Assembly (NCBI RefSeq): GCF_001654855.1
Contig: NZ_LXEN01000019.1
Location: 1-56,774 of the forward strand
DNA: 56,774 nucleotides
Origin: Proteus myxofaciens ATCC 19692
Lineage (GTDB): Bacteria > Pseudomonadota > Gammaproteobacteria > Enterobacterales > Enterobacteriaceae
Direction: 5' to 3'
Part shown: positions 9,535-19,246 of the stretch, one piece after another
Numbering within the stretch: the stretch's first letter is position 1
Layout of the letters: each line of letters opens with the position of its first letter
Translations under genes and position numbers: made by a program
The notes under the pieces: generated by a model
Database searches by the model: none
What the model was told of the DNA's origin: nothing
The model's input: only the letters and a program-made list of their open reading frames with translations

Positions 9535-10566
9535 ATGAGCGATAATATCCTTTCACAGGCAGAGATTGATGCTCTGCTGAATGATGACACATCAGGTGAC
9601 GACGCTAACGAAAGCGCGAACAAGGAACCTGCGAAAGCGAAGGATCCGAATGAACCGGATATTCAGCCTTATAACCCTAACACGCAACGCCGTGTAGTTC
9701 GGGAACGCTTACAATCTTTAGAAATTATTAACGAACGTTTTGCGCGTCAATTCCGCATGGGGCTATTTAATATGCTACGTCGTAGCCCCGATATTACTGT
9801 TGGTGGTGTAAAAATCCACCCTTATCACGATTTTGCTCGTAATTTACCTGTACCAACCAATCTTAACTTGGTGCATTTAAAACCACTACGAGGTACCGCG
9901 TTATTTACCTTTGAACCTAACTTGGTTTATATCGCCGTAGATAATTTATTTGGTGGTGATGGCCGTTTTCCTATCCCTGTAGAAGGCCGAGAATTCACAA
10001 ATACAGAACAACGTGTCATTAATAAAATGCTGAGATTAGCATTAGATGCGTATCGTGATGCTTGGGATTCTATATTCAAGATCCAAGTTGAATATGTTCG
10101 TTCAGAGATGCAGGTTAAATTTACTAATATTACCTCATCACCGAATGACATTGTTGTTACGACCCCCTTTCAGGTAGAGATTGGTTCTATGGTTGGGGAA
10201 TTTAGTATTTGTATTCCTTTCGCCATGATTGAGCCATTACGAGAACGATTAATCAATCCCCCAATTGAAAATGCGCGTCAAGAAGATGGAGTTTGGTTAG
10301 ATAGTTTAGTCAATCAGGTTCAGCACTCAGAACTTGAATTGGTTGCTAATTTTACTGACATCCCATTACGTTTATCTAAAGTTCTGAAACTCTCAAAAGG
10401 GGATGTTATCCCTATTGATAAACCTGAAAGATTGATTGCACATGTCGATGGCGTACCTGTTTTAACAAGCCAATACGGTATGGTAAATGGGCAATATGCC
10501 TTACGTGTTGAACATCTAATTAACCCTGTTTTAAACGCTCTGGATGAGGAACAAACCGATGAGTGA
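9535..10566 (+). CDS. fliM: FliM, C-ring switch protein
   Basis: FliM forms the wall of the C ring and binds phosphorylated CheY to reverse the motor. The protein is 343 aa. The N-terminal CheY-binding peptide DNILSQAEIDALLN is intact. A flexible acidic linker follows, then the CheC-like middle domain with the GGxG segment (FGGDGRFP, about residues 140-147), and a C-terminal SpoA domain that joins FliN. The ribosome-binding site is weak, suggesting coupling with fliL. Its end overlaps the fliN start by 8 nt. Confidence 0.97.
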   Translation: MSDNILSQAEIDALLNDDTSGDDANESANKEPAKAKDPNEPDIQPYNPNTQRRVVRERLQSLEIINERFARQFRMGLFNMLRRSPDITVGGVKIHPYHDFARNLPVPTNLNLVHLKPLRGTALFTFEPNLVYIAVDNLFGGDGRFPIPVEGREFTNTEQRVINKMLRLALDAYRDAWDSIFKIQVEYVRSEMQVKFTNITSSPNDIVVTTPFQVEIGSMVGEFSICIPFAMIEPLRERLINPPIENARQEDGVWLDSLVNQVQHSELELVANFTDIPLRLSKVLKLSKGDVIPIDKPERLIAHVDGVPVLTSQYGMVNGQYALRVEHLINPVLNALDEEQTDE

Positions 10567-10975
10567 TGCGAATCGCCCAACTGACAATTCACAATCTGAA
10601 TCTGCTGAAGATATGTGGGCTGAAGCTATGGAACAGCAAACTGGGAAAAACCAGGATAATAGTTCCGATCTATTTGACAATCTATCACCTGAACAAGACG
10701 CACTTAATCATCTTTCTGACATCAATTTGATTATGGATATTCCTGTCAAATTAACCGTCGAGTTAGGTCGTACAAAAATGACGATTAAGAAATTACTCAG
10801 TCTTTCTCAAGGTTCTGTTGTTTCGCTTGATGGTCTAGCAGGTGAGCCACTTGATATCTTGATTAACGGTTATTTAATCGCCCAAGGTGAAGTTGTTGTT
10901 GTCTCTGATAAATATGGTATTCGTATTACTGATATCATTACACCATCAGAACGTATGCGTCGTCTGAGTCGTTAA
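10559..10975 (+). CDS. fliN: FliN, C-ring base protein
   Basis: FliN builds the lower rim of the C ring and docks FliH during export. The ATG at 10559 is chosen (MSDANRPTDNSQSE), with GAGGA about 9 nt upstream and an 8-nt overlap with fliM. The product is 138 aa. It has an acidic disordered N-terminus and a C-terminal SpoA domain (MDIPVKLTVELGRTKMTIKK to ITDIITPSERMRRL). This is standard length and content. Confidence 0.97.
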   Translation: MSDANRPTDNSQSESAEDMWAEAMEQQTGKNQDNSSDLFDNLSPEQDALNHLSDINLIMDIPVKLTVELGRTKMTIKKLLSLSQGSVVSLDGLAGEPLDILINGYLIAQGEVVVVSDKYGIRITDIITPSERMRRLSR

Positions 10976-10978
10976 TCA

Positions 10979-11425
10979 ATGGAACAGCTTCCTTCCTTTT
11001 CCAGTCAAGGTGTGGCAAATACTGCCACACCAACGACAACGCAAACGACTCAAACATCAACACAAACTTTGCCTGTAGGACAAAGTCTAGTGCAAGTGAG
11101 TACAGCGCTTGCGGGTATAATTGTACTTATTGTAATTGCAATGTGGCTATTTCGTCGAATGGGATTAACACGTGGCACATTTAAAGGGCAATCAGCTCAA
11201 CTAAGTGTAAAAGCAAGTTGCTCATTAGGTTCTAAAGAACGTGTTGTAGTCGTTGAAATTGAGCAGGAATGGCTTGTATTAGGGGTAACCACCTCTCAAA
11301 TAAATGTACTGCATAAATTACCTATTCCTGAAAAAGCCTCACAGGAAGCAACCACGACATCAACACATCCCCTATTTACCCAATTATTACAAAAAACGCT
11401 AAAGCGAGATAAAGGCAACTCATAA
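10979..11425 (+). CDS. fliO: FliO, export gate assembly protein
   Basis: FliO helps fold and stabilise the FliP ring. The product is 148 aa. It starts with a periplasmic Thr/Gln-rich stretch ([12 protein letters not shown]), followed by one membrane helix around residues 40-60 ([16 protein letters not shown]) and a small cytoplasmic domain ([19 protein letters not shown]). The long TQ-rich N-terminus is low complexity. Its stop shares one base with the fliP ATG. Confidence 0.93.
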   Translation: MEQLPSFSSQGVANTATPTTTQTTQTSTQTLPVGQSLVQVSTALAGIIVLIVIAMWLFRRMGLTRGTFKGQSAQLSVKASCSLGSKERVVVVEIEQEWLVLGVTTSQINVLHKLPIPEKASQEATTTSTHPLFTQLLQKTLKRDKGNS

Positions 11426-12195
11426 TGCATCAGTATGTCTCATTTTTTAACGCATTAAAGCGTTGGCACATCTTCGCAAGTGCTGTAGTTTTGCTCTTCT
11501 TGCCTAGCAGTGTATTTGCTCAGTTTCCTGGCGTTATTTCGCAACCATTGCCTGGTGGTGGACAAAGTTGGTCATTACCAGTACAAACCTTAATTTTTAT
11601 TACTGCTCTAGGGTTTATTCCAGCAGTATTATTGATGATGACGAGTTTTACTCGAATTATCATAGTATTAGGTCTATTACGAAATGCATTAGGAACACCT
11701 TCTGCACCACCAAATCAAGTTGTTCTTGGTCTTGCACTTTTTATGACCTTTTTTATCATGGCTCCTGTGTTCGATAAGATGTATCAAGATGCTTACCTTC
11801 CTTTTAGTGAAGATAAAATTTCCTTTGAACAAGCCCTTGATAATGGTGCAAAACCGTTACGTCAGTTTATGATGCAACAAACCCGAGAAACAGATTTAGC
11901 CCTTTTTTCTCGTCTTGCTGATGCGCCTGCGTTTGAAACACGTGAAAGTGTACCAATGCGAATTTTAGTTCCTGCCTATATTACGAGTGAATTAAAAACA
12001 GCATTTCAAATTGGCTTTATGATTTTTATTCCCTTTCTTATTATTGATTTGGTTGTTGCGAGTGTCTTAATGGCATTAGGTATGATGATGGTGCCACCCG
12101 CAACAGTTTCATTGCCTTTTAAATTAATGCTCTTTGTTTTAGTTGATGGTTGGCAGTTAATACTTGGCTCATTAGCACAAAGCTTCTTTAATTAG
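11425..12195 (+). CDS. fliP: FliP, export gate core protein
   Basis: FliP pentamers form the core of the FliPQR export channel. The protein is 256 aa. A cleavable signal peptide ends near SSVFA (about residue 32), a feature of FliP. It is followed by four membrane helices with the conserved [20 protein letters not shown] block and the [19 protein letters not shown] segment. The ATG overlaps the fliO stop. Confidence 0.97.
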   Translation: MHQYVSFFNALKRWHIFASAVVLLFLPSSVFAQFPGVISQPLPGGGQSWSLPVQTLIFITALGFIPAVLLMMTSFTRIIIVLGLLRNALGTPSAPPNQVVLGLALFMTFFIMAPVFDKMYQDAYLPFSEDKISFEQALDNGAKPLRQFMMQQTRETDLALFSRLADAPAFETRESVPMRILVPAYITSELKTAFQIGFMIFIPFLIIDLVVASVLMALGMMMVPPATVSLPFKLMLFVLVDGWQLILGSLAQSFFN

Positions 12196-12209
12196 TGGCG
12201 AGGTAATTT

Positions 12210-12479
12210 ATGACTCCTGAATCTGTGTTAGCGCTAGGTACTGAGGCGATGAAAATCGCATTATCCCTTGCTGGTCCTTTACTTTTAGCTGCTCTTGTAA
12301 CGGGTTTAATTATCAGTATGTTGCAAGCCGCCACACAAATAAATGAAATGACATTATCGTTTATTCCTAAAATTTTAGCTGTTCTTGCTGCTATTTTAGT
12401 CGCTGGCCCTTGGATGTTAAGTCTATTGATAGATTATATACATAACCTGTTTACTAGCATTCCAAATATGATTGGTTAA
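12210..12479 (+). CDS. fliQ: FliQ, export gate protein
   Basis: FliQ wraps the outside of the FliPR core. The product is 89 aa with two membrane helices and the conserved QAATQINEMTLSFIPKI loop between them. A GGCGAGG ribosome-binding site lies shortly upstream. Location between fliP and fliR is canonical. Confidence 0.96.
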   Translation: MTPESVLALGTEAMKIALSLAGPLLLAALVTGLIISMLQAATQINEMTLSFIPKILAVLAAILVAGPWMLSLLIDYIHNLFTSIPNMIG

Positions 12480-12484
12480 TAACA

Positions 12485-13267
12485 ATGATAACGCTGACCA
12501 GTGAAATGCTTAACGGCTATATTAGTGATTTTTTCTGGCCTTTTGTGCGTATTCTCGCACTTTTTAGCACCGCACCTATATTTAGTGAAAAACAAACACC
12601 GAAAAAATTTCGTATCGGATTAGCGTTTTTAACCACAGCCCTTGTTGCACCGGGTTTACCACAAACTCAAATTCCATTAGTTTCTATCATGGCATTTTGG
12701 GTGCTTATTCAACAAATTCTTATTGGTACTATTTTAGGGTTATCGATGCAGCTGGCTTTTGCCAGTGTTCGTCATGCGGGTGAAGTGATTGGCTTACAAA
12801 TGGGGCTTTCATTCGCTACCTTTGTCGATCCCTCTGGTGGCCCTAATATGCCAATTTTAGCGCGTATTTTTAATATGCTAACTATCTTGTTATTTTTAGT
12901 GTTTGATGGCCATTTATGGTTACTCTCTATTTTAGTGGATACTTTCTATGTTATCCCTATTAGTCATCAAACCTTAAATTCATTAGGCCTTTTAACACTC
13001 GTTCAAAGTGGTGGAACTATCTTTATTAATGGTATGATGCTAGCCATGCCATTAATTACACTCCTTTTAGTCATTAATCTTTCATTAGGTATTTTAAACC
13101 GTATGACACCGCAGTTATCGGTATTTGTTGTCGGTTTCCCACTGACCTTAACGGTGGGTATATTAGCACTATCAATGTTAATGCCTGCACTGCCGGTCTT
13201 TACTGAACGTGTATTTAGTGACACGTTTAATCGTATTACACTGATATTACAGCAATTAGTTTCTTAA
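12485..13267 (+). CDS. fliR: FliR, export gate protein
   Basis: FliR completes the FliP5Q4R1 channel. The product is 260 aa with about six hydrophobic helices, starting MITLTSEMLNGYISDFFWPF. It contains the conserved GLQMGLSFATFVDPSGG segment. It is the last gene of the fli operon and faces the fimH stop across a 266-nt AT-rich gap in which I see no clear terminator hairpin. Confidence 0.96.
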   Translation: MITLTSEMLNGYISDFFWPFVRILALFSTAPIFSEKQTPKKFRIGLAFLTTALVAPGLPQTQIPLVSIMAFWVLIQQILIGTILGLSMQLAFASVRHAGEVIGLQMGLSFATFVDPSGGPNMPILARIFNMLTILLFLVFDGHLWLLSILVDTFYVIPISHQTLNSLGLLTLVQSGGTIFINGMMLAMPLITLLLVINLSLGILNRMTPQLSVFVVGFPLTLTVGILALSMLMPALPVFTERVFSDTFNRITLILQQLVS

Positions 13268-13533
13268 TATATAGCTTATTAATAAATTTTAAAAGTATTT
13301 CAATCCACATGAAGAAATACAATTTTAACTAATGGCTCCATGTTATATTGGGGAAAAATAGTAAGATAAAAAATAGCACTACTAATTTATGATGAAATCA
13401 ATAGTACTAATATTTATCTATATAAATAATTTCTAAAGCTATAACGATATCGTGTTAATAGGTATCTATATCAATATATTTTAATTATAAGCATCAAAAA
13501 ATGAAATAAAGTAGGTTTTAAATATATTCGAAA

Positions 13534-14445
13534 TTAGTCATATGTAAAAGTAACCCCAACTAGAGATGTTATTTTCCCGGCAGTTACTTGTCCTCCAGTA
13601 CGCTCATATCGGGCCCTTAAACCAAGTGATACAGGATTATTACCAACAATCCCCATTCTAACTAACTTATTAATAGGAATAGCGGTTCCATTTCGAGTAA
13701 TCTGAACCCCCATCCCTTTTGATGCCGAATTATCACTACTCAAAGTATTAACAAATGTCATTCCATCATTCGCGGTTTGACCAGAAAGAGAAAATGATAT
13801 ATTTCGATTTTGAGCACAGTGAATATTAAGATCTATAGCAGCTTCTGCTGGATAAGTAGGAAGATTAACGACAGCATTCCTATTATTTACATTACAGCCA
13901 CCAATGGGAATTACTATATCTGTATTGGAGATAATATTCCAAGTAAAAAACCTAGGATCACCGCCATTTAGATCGGCTATTTTATACATTTTGATCTGAG
14001 CAATTGCAGAGCCAGCTTGTACGAGCACTCCATTTGCCGCACTATTTAAAGGGGTTAAATAAAGCTTCATTGGCATTGGCTGAGGATAAGGTTCTGCTAT
14101 ATGTAGAACAGATGTAGTTGTATTTAATGGCAATGGGTATGTACTGCCATTCCAATATATAGAGCCTGTAAATCTATTTAACGGCCCCGTAAGTCGAGTG
14201 CCTGGTTCTAAGTTCACATGATCTATATCCGAGTAATTATCATAGCTATTATAACAGCTTAAATGTTGAGACAAATCAACAATTAAGTTTCGCCCAATTT
14301 GGACATCAGGCCCTAATGTCACATAGATATTATGATTACCACTACCTATCTCTTGGCCACCATCAACCTTACACCCAAACGCTAATGCCTTTGTTGAAAA
14401 CAGAATAAAAAAAGCGAATAGAGTTCCACTTCTTATTAAATTCAT
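13534..14445 (-). CDS. fimH: FimH-like two-domain tip adhesin
   Basis: This is the tip adhesin of type 1 pili. The signal peptide ends at ALA (residue 22), so the mature protein starts with Phe as in E. coli FimH, where the free N-terminal Phe lines the mannose pocket. The lectin domain keeps the disulfide pair (mature C3 and C42), the first pocket Asn (CYNSY) and an Asp matching D54. Positions matching E. coli D47, Q133 and N135 read S, I and D in my hand alignment. The pilin domain begins at GGCNVNNRNA and ends GVTFTYD, lacking its own donor strand as expected. Length is 303 aa. The gene is last in fimAICDFGH, after an unusually long 219-nt gap. Confidence 0.9.
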   Translation of the reverse strand: MNLIRSGTLFAFFILFSTKALAFGCKVDGGQEIGSGNHNIYVTLGPDVQIGRNLIVDLSQHLSCYNSYDNYSDIDHVNLEPGTRLTGPLNRFTGSIYWNGSTYPLPLNTTTSVLHIAEPYPQPMPMKLYLTPLNSAANGVLVQAGSAIAQIKMYKIADLNGGDPRFFTWNIISNTDIVIPIGGCNVNNRNAVVNLPTYPAEAAIDLNIHCAQNRNISFSLSGQTANDGMTFVNTLSSDNSASKGMGVQITRNGTAIPINKLVRMGIVGNNPVSLGLRARYERTGGQVTAGKITSLVGVTFTYD

Positions 14446-14664
14446 ATTATATACCTACTAACTTAAAATTTATTAAAATAAAAACAACGTAATGTACGTG
14501 AAAGAAATTAATAATGAGAGTTTTTTAAATATTGATGAATATAAACAAGTATATTTAAATTTAAATTTTAATTTAATATTTAAATTGCGTTATTTAAATA
14601 AACTGAAATCTAAATAGATAAAATAAAAACATAACTAATAAATTATTTATATCAAGGATATAAT
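14446..14664 (-). other. Long fimG-fimH gap inside the fim operon
   Basis: Elsewhere in this operon genes are 9-92 nt apart, but here 219 very AT-rich bases separate fimG from fimH. I see no ORF and no strong hairpin. It may reduce tip adhesin output relative to the minor pilins or contain its own promoter. Confidence 0.35.
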
Positions 14665-15174
14665 TTACAGATAAGTATAAGTAACATCTATAATTGCTTG
14701 AACTGAACCCTGGGTAGGCCTACCACTCACTGACAGAGCCCTAACCCGTAAAGGGAAACTAGTTGATAATGTTGAATCATTAACAGCAATTTTTTTTATT
14801 GCACCACTATTTAAGTTATTACCTTGAATATCTTGTAATTGTAATTGTATTTTTTCTGATGTCCCTAGATTCTTATAATATCCAGTATTGTCTGTCACAC
14901 CTTTAAATGTTGCGGCAACTACGGATGTACCTATAGGACAATCAACTAAATCTAATGAAATAGCATACCACGGTGAAGCAGAATTAGGCTGTATAAAGTT
15001 GTATGTATATAAATCACCTAAATCAACATTCGCAGTCTTTGTTCCAACAGTGCAAGGTCTAGCAATAACACTACCATTAACCGTAATGTTGACATCAACT
15101 GCATATGCTGATGTTACCGACAATAGCATTCCTATTATCATGGTTATCACTATCTTCCATTTATTAATAATCAT
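14665..15174 (-). CDS. fimG: FimG-like minor pilin (tip fibrillum)
   Basis: FimG joins the FimH adhesin to the tip fibrillum. The product is 169 aa with a signal peptide ending at AYA (residue 25). The mature donor strand is VDVNITVNGSVIARPCT. Conserved landmarks shared with E. coli FimG include DLGDLYTYNF, CPIGTS, NTGYYKN and a final VTYTYL. One Cys pair (RPC and DCP) should form the pilin disulfide. GGAGAAG lies before the ATG, and the start is 11 nt after the fimF stop. Confidence 0.92.
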   Translation of the reverse strand: MIINKWKIVITMIIGMLLSVTSAYAVDVNITVNGSVIARPCTVGTKTANVDLGDLYTYNFIQPNSASPWYAISLDLVDCPIGTSVVAATFKGVTDNTGYYKNLGTSEKIQLQLQDIQGNNLNSGAIKKIAVNDSTLSTSFPLRVRALSVSGRPTQGSVQAIIDVTYTYL

Positions 15175-15185
15175 AGCTTCTCCAT

Positions 15186-15722
15186 TTACTGGAATTCAAG
15201 AGTAAAAGTCGCTGATGCATGAATATGACCTGCAATAACGGGTAACTTAGATGTCATCAATCTTGCATAAAAATGAAGTGTATTATTTTTTCCTGCAACG
15301 AGTGGCGTCCAAGTAATGTAATCACTAGTAGCATTTATCGCCATAGGAACTCTATTACCATCCAAAATTTGGATCCCCACACCTGATGCATTTTGTCCAC
15401 CAGGTTCTATTGCTAACAAAGTCGTATTGGATATATCAGCAATTCCAGAAAACCCCACTTTTACCGCAGTAGCCGCTTCACCACATGGTGATAATTCAAT
15501 ATAAAAAGGGACAATAGGCGTAACTTCTCCAACCTTATACATCTGCTTTAAGGCATTATTTAATAAATCAACAACTTGATCTTGAGAACCAGGAGCAACT
15601 CCACAGGTATTATCCCACATATAGCCTTTTATATGGATAGTACTATCTGCTGCTATTACACTTTGACTTAACAAAATAAGTGTAATCATCGTAATAGATA
15701 TTTTTTTAAAATGATTAAACAT
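15186..15722 (-). CDS. fimF: FimF-like minor pilin (tip fibrillum)
   Basis: FimF links the pilus rod to FimG. The protein is 178 aa with a signal peptide cleaved near VIA (residue 24). The N-terminal donor strand is ADSTIHIKGYMWDN. The body carries the segments KQMYKVGEVTPIVPF, AVKVGFSGIAD and HFYARLM, closely similar to E. coli FimF, and ends FTLEFQ. A strong GGGGAG ribosome-binding site lies 2-3 nt before the ATG. It is 9 nt downstream of fimD. Confidence 0.92.
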   Translation of the reverse strand: MFNHFKKISITMITLILLSQSVIAADSTIHIKGYMWDNTCGVAPGSQDQVVDLLNNALKQMYKVGEVTPIVPFYIELSPCGEAATAVKVGFSGIADISNTTLLAIEPGGQNASGVGIQILDGNRVPMAINATSDYITWTPLVAGKNNTLHFYARLMTSKLPVIAGHIHASATFTLEFQ

Positions 15723-15731
15723 TACTCCCCC

Positions 15732-18404
15732 TTAGCGACATTCAGCACGGTATTTGCTGATTAACTCATACTGGCTTTGTTCTGGTAAAGAGTAAGTTAC
15801 ATGACAAGTTTTATCTGCTTCCTCCCCCCAATTTACAGTGAGTTGACCTTTAAGAGGTAAACCCGTTAAATAAACTTGGCCACCCTCTGTAGCAATACTT
15901 CCTCCTTGATTATTTTCTAAAGAAACAGTAGCGCCAAACGGTATAGGCTTATTATTATAGAAGATAGTCATTAAGACTTTCACACCTACTTTAGGTTTAA
16001 AATCAGCTTGTACTACTGCCCCTCTTGTTGGAATAACATCCATGACTGAATCTTCAAGATCAACATTATTAGCTAAAGTATTTGTATCAAGAGCAACACG
16101 ATTTTCACGATATTCTGTCGCGTAAGGAATAACGGCATAGCCTCGCCAGTCAGTTGCAACCCCTGATTGATTTTCAACACGAACATTATTAGCGCCAGGT
16201 GCTTTAATTAAAATAACGGTATCATTCAATGGCTGACTTAATGTAACACCATTAGCATGCGCAATAGCGCCACCACTAATCCCATAATATGTTTGGCGAT
16301 AATTATTACTATAGCTATAACCGATGTTAGCATTACCATATGCACCACGGTAATTCAGTGAAGTATTACTGGTTCCTGATGAATTTGCATGCCCACCACC
16401 AGCATAACCAGTCTGTACACTATAATTTAAGTTATTATCTTTCAGTAGCGTCCCAAATAACCCCACTGTATTATTCATTCTACCTTTTAAATCATGAGAG
16501 CCACTATAGCTGACATTAGCATTACGCCATATAGAATCACTGTCAGAACGTAACCAATTACTAAAGGGGACATTAACATTCACGGCTAATAATTGATCAT
16601 TTTCATCTTGCCAAGAATTTTTTGATAGGCTGTAACTTACTCCTAAATTTACCCCTTTAAATTGAGTATTAACTCCTACCTGTAACTGCCGGTCAGATTT
16701 ATTAGTATTCCAATATGTTTCATGGCTACCCGTTATATACATTGTTGCTTGCTTAGCAATTTGTTGAGTCAGGCTTAGCTGAATTTTTGCGCGTTTGTTA
16801 TAGAGCAAGTTATAATAATCTGCAAACTTCGGTTCTATATCCACTAAACCATCTTCAGTTAAAACAGTACGTCCACTCATGCGTTTATATGTCGTATCCG
16901 CAAATGAATAATAACCACTTGTTGAATAACGGTAACCTGCTAATCGAATAGATGTGCCTGTTTCACTTATAGACTTATTATAAAGAAATCTAATTGATTG
17001 ACCTTGATGATCGCTATCATCAGGCAATTCAGAGTTAGCATGAGTGACATCGATAGATAATGCACCAAATGCACCAATATTTTTACCAATACCAGCATTA
17101 ATTGATTGATAATGATTAGCTAATTGCATTCCACCATATAATGTCCAACCATTTGATAAACCATGCAATAATGACCCTTGTAAAAAGACCGGTTTATTCT
17201 GCTGGCTATTACCTGAACGATAGTTACCCAATGTTACGGCGTATTCTGTATGCCCTTCACGCTGTAATAGTGGTACTGATGAGTAAGGTACTGTGAAGGT
17301 TCTTTTTGAACCATCTTTTTCAGTGATAGTCACTTCAAGATCACCACTATTTCCACCTGAATAAAGATCATCTATTACAAAAGGTCCTGGTGGAAATGTG
17401 TTACGGTATATTTCATAGCCATTTTGCTTAATAGATACATCTGCTGTACCTCGTGCAACTCCTCGAATGACAGGAGCAAAACCACGTAAGCTTTCAGGTA
17501 GCATATTCTTATCAGAAGCTAGTTGAATGCCTCGGAAATTAAAACTTTCAAATATATCGTTTGTAGTATAACTATCACCAATAGTTAAACGAGAACGTAT
17601 TTGGTTAATTCCTCTTTCAATATAAGTAGCAATATGTTCCCAACTGGTTTTTCTATTACCCGAACCACTGGTACTGTGATTCCATATTGAATTATCACGA
17701 AAACGCCACGCTCCTAAGTTCACACCACTTTGTAAAGAGAGATAAGTGTATGTAGAATGCTTACCCGTCTGATTACGTGTAGTACTGCCTGTCAAATTGT
17801 AGTTTAAAATTGCGGCTTTTATCCCTGAATCCCATAATTCAGGAGGAATAAAATCTCGTACGTCATTATTCATAAATATTTGTGGAACTGTAATATTTAA
17901 TTGTTGTAATCCAACATCAAATACCGCAGTTGAACCTTTTATTTGTGAAACCAAAGAATGACAAGTATTATTTTTAGTATCGATAGTTTTTTTAGTATCG
18001 AGAGTTTGCGTTTCTATTTTAGAAAGCGCTAGCGTGCTAATTCCCAACCTAACCATTTCACCTTTCGATAAACAAGGCGATAAACTTTCACTTTTTTTAT
18101 CAAGTATAAAACGAACATCTCGCGTAACTGTATAAGTACCATTAAGAAAAATATCAACACGATAAGTCCCTTCTGGAACTTCTTGTCCTTTTTCAAAAGT
18201 AGATAAATCAGCTATTGTGGAAGGATCATCACCTAAGAATCGTGGGTTAAAATAAACACCCTCGCCTTTAGTCTCAAAAGGAAATAAGCTAAAGCCAATA
18301 AAAAATGTTAATACAACAATCGGAAAATGGAACTTCGAATTGTATCTAAAATATTTTTTTTCATTTCTTACTAATAACCTTTTTTTAGATACTAAGTACG
18401 ACAT
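15732..18404 (-). CDS. fimD: FimD-like outer membrane usher
   Basis: The usher is the outer-membrane pore and assembly platform for pilins delivered by FimC. At 890 aa it is full length. A long signal region (about 47 residues) precedes the N-terminal chaperone-binding domain (VYFNPRFLGDDPSTIADLS). A 24-stranded barrel with plug follows, then C-terminal domains ending KYRAEC near the terminus with the usual Cys. Strong GGAGGGG ribosome-binding site. No frameshift is visible, so the system looks functional. Confidence 0.96.
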   Translation of the reverse strand: MSYLVSKKRLLVRNEKKYFRYNSKFHFPIVVLTFFIGFSLFPFETKGEGVYFNPRFLGDDPSTIADLSTFEKGQEVPEGTYRVDIFLNGTYTVTRDVRFILDKKSESLSPCLSKGEMVRLGISTLALSKIETQTLDTKKTIDTKNNTCHSLVSQIKGSTAVFDVGLQQLNITVPQIFMNNDVRDFIPPELWDSGIKAAILNYNLTGSTTRNQTGKHSTYTYLSLQSGVNLGAWRFRDNSIWNHSTSGSGNRKTSWEHIATYIERGINQIRSRLTIGDSYTTNDIFESFNFRGIQLASDKNMLPESLRGFAPVIRGVARGTADVSIKQNGYEIYRNTFPPGPFVIDDLYSGGNSGDLEVTITEKDGSKRTFTVPYSSVPLLQREGHTEYAVTLGNYRSGNSQQNKPVFLQGSLLHGLSNGWTLYGGMQLANHYQSINAGIGKNIGAFGALSIDVTHANSELPDDSDHQGQSIRFLYNKSISETGTSIRLAGYRYSTSGYYSFADTTYKRMSGRTVLTEDGLVDIEPKFADYYNLLYNKRAKIQLSLTQQIAKQATMYITGSHETYWNTNKSDRQLQVGVNTQFKGVNLGVSYSLSKNSWQDENDQLLAVNVNVPFSNWLRSDSDSIWRNANVSYSGSHDLKGRMNNTVGLFGTLLKDNNLNYSVQTGYAGGGHANSSGTSNTSLNYRGAYGNANIGYSYSNNYRQTYYGISGGAIAHANGVTLSQPLNDTVILIKAPGANNVRVENQSGVATDWRGYAVIPYATEYRENRVALDTNTLANNVDLEDSVMDVIPTRGAVVQADFKPKVGVKVLMTIFYNNKPIPFGATVSLENNQGGSIATEGGQVYLTGLPLKGQLTVNWGEEADKTCHVTYSLPEQSQYELISKYRAECR

Positions 18405-18484
18405 AACCCCTCCGACCTAAATAATATTGATCAGTAAATTATTTAATTAAAATAAGTTTCACTATACTTATGAATAAAAACTTC

Positions 18485-19183
18485 TTATTGCATTTTCCCA
18501 ATTCGCTTAGGCGTTAGCGCACCATAATCATTAATTGTTTGGTAACTAACATCTCCATTTGCATTATTTGGAACATCAATAGTAGATTCACTAAATGGAG
18601 CGACTAGCGTATTTTCCAATTTAGTTTTTCCTATTGTTAACTCAGTTAATGTCATATAATACGGGGTTGGATTAATCGCAATAAGTGATGCTGATTGTCT
18701 TTTAAAACGTAGCTCATCCACAGATTTTTCTGGTGAAATCGATAACCCAGTAGGACGATAATATAATTTTATACGGCTAATAATAGCTAGTTGCAAAGTA
18801 TTCTCATTTAGTTTTGATTTATCTGTTGCTGGTATAGCTTTAACATTAATCCAAAATATACTTTCTCTATCCTTAGGTAATTGATTATTTGTTGCGTCGA
18901 TAATACGTAATGTATTTTCTTTTTTTCCATTCATTGTAAATAATGGTGGTGTAATAATCATCTGATCACTTTTTTGATGATCTATATTCTCTATCCAAGA
19001 TTGAATAAGAAAAATTCCATTATCTTCATTATTTATAACAGATAACTTTACTTGTTTCTGATCCGCAGGATAAATAACACGAGTTGCCCCTAAAGCAATA
19101 CCTGCATATGCCTGTATTGAAATACTTGAACAAAATATTATTAATAAAGCAGTAATAATTTTTCGGGTTATTGCAGTTTTCAT
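18485..19183 (-). CDS. fimC: FimC-like periplasmic pilus chaperone
   Basis: FimC folds pilin subunits by donor-strand complementation and carries them to the usher. The product is 232 aa with a signal peptide cleaved after AYA (about residue 27). The mature start GIALGATRVIYP includes the subunit-anchoring Arg. The second anchor Lys lies in ISRIKLYYRP, and the INPTPYYMTLTEL strand follows. Identity to E. coli FimC is high by eye throughout. It lies between fimI and fimD, 80 nt from the usher start. Confidence 0.95.
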   Translation of the reverse strand: MKTAITRKIITALLIIFCSSISIQAYAGIALGATRVIYPADQKQVKLSVINNEDNGIFLIQSWIENIDHQKSDQMIITPPLFTMNGKKENTLRIIDATNNQLPKDRESIFWINVKAIPATDKSKLNENTLQLAIISRIKLYYRPTGLSISPEKSVDELRFKRQSASLIAINPTPYYMTLTELTIGKTKLENTLVAPFSESTIDVPNNANGDVSYQTINDYGALTPKRIGKMQ

Positions 19184-19246
19184 ATTTATATTAATCCTTT
19201 TTTACTAAAAATATTAAAAATAATACTTGTTCATTTTTGGGTATTC

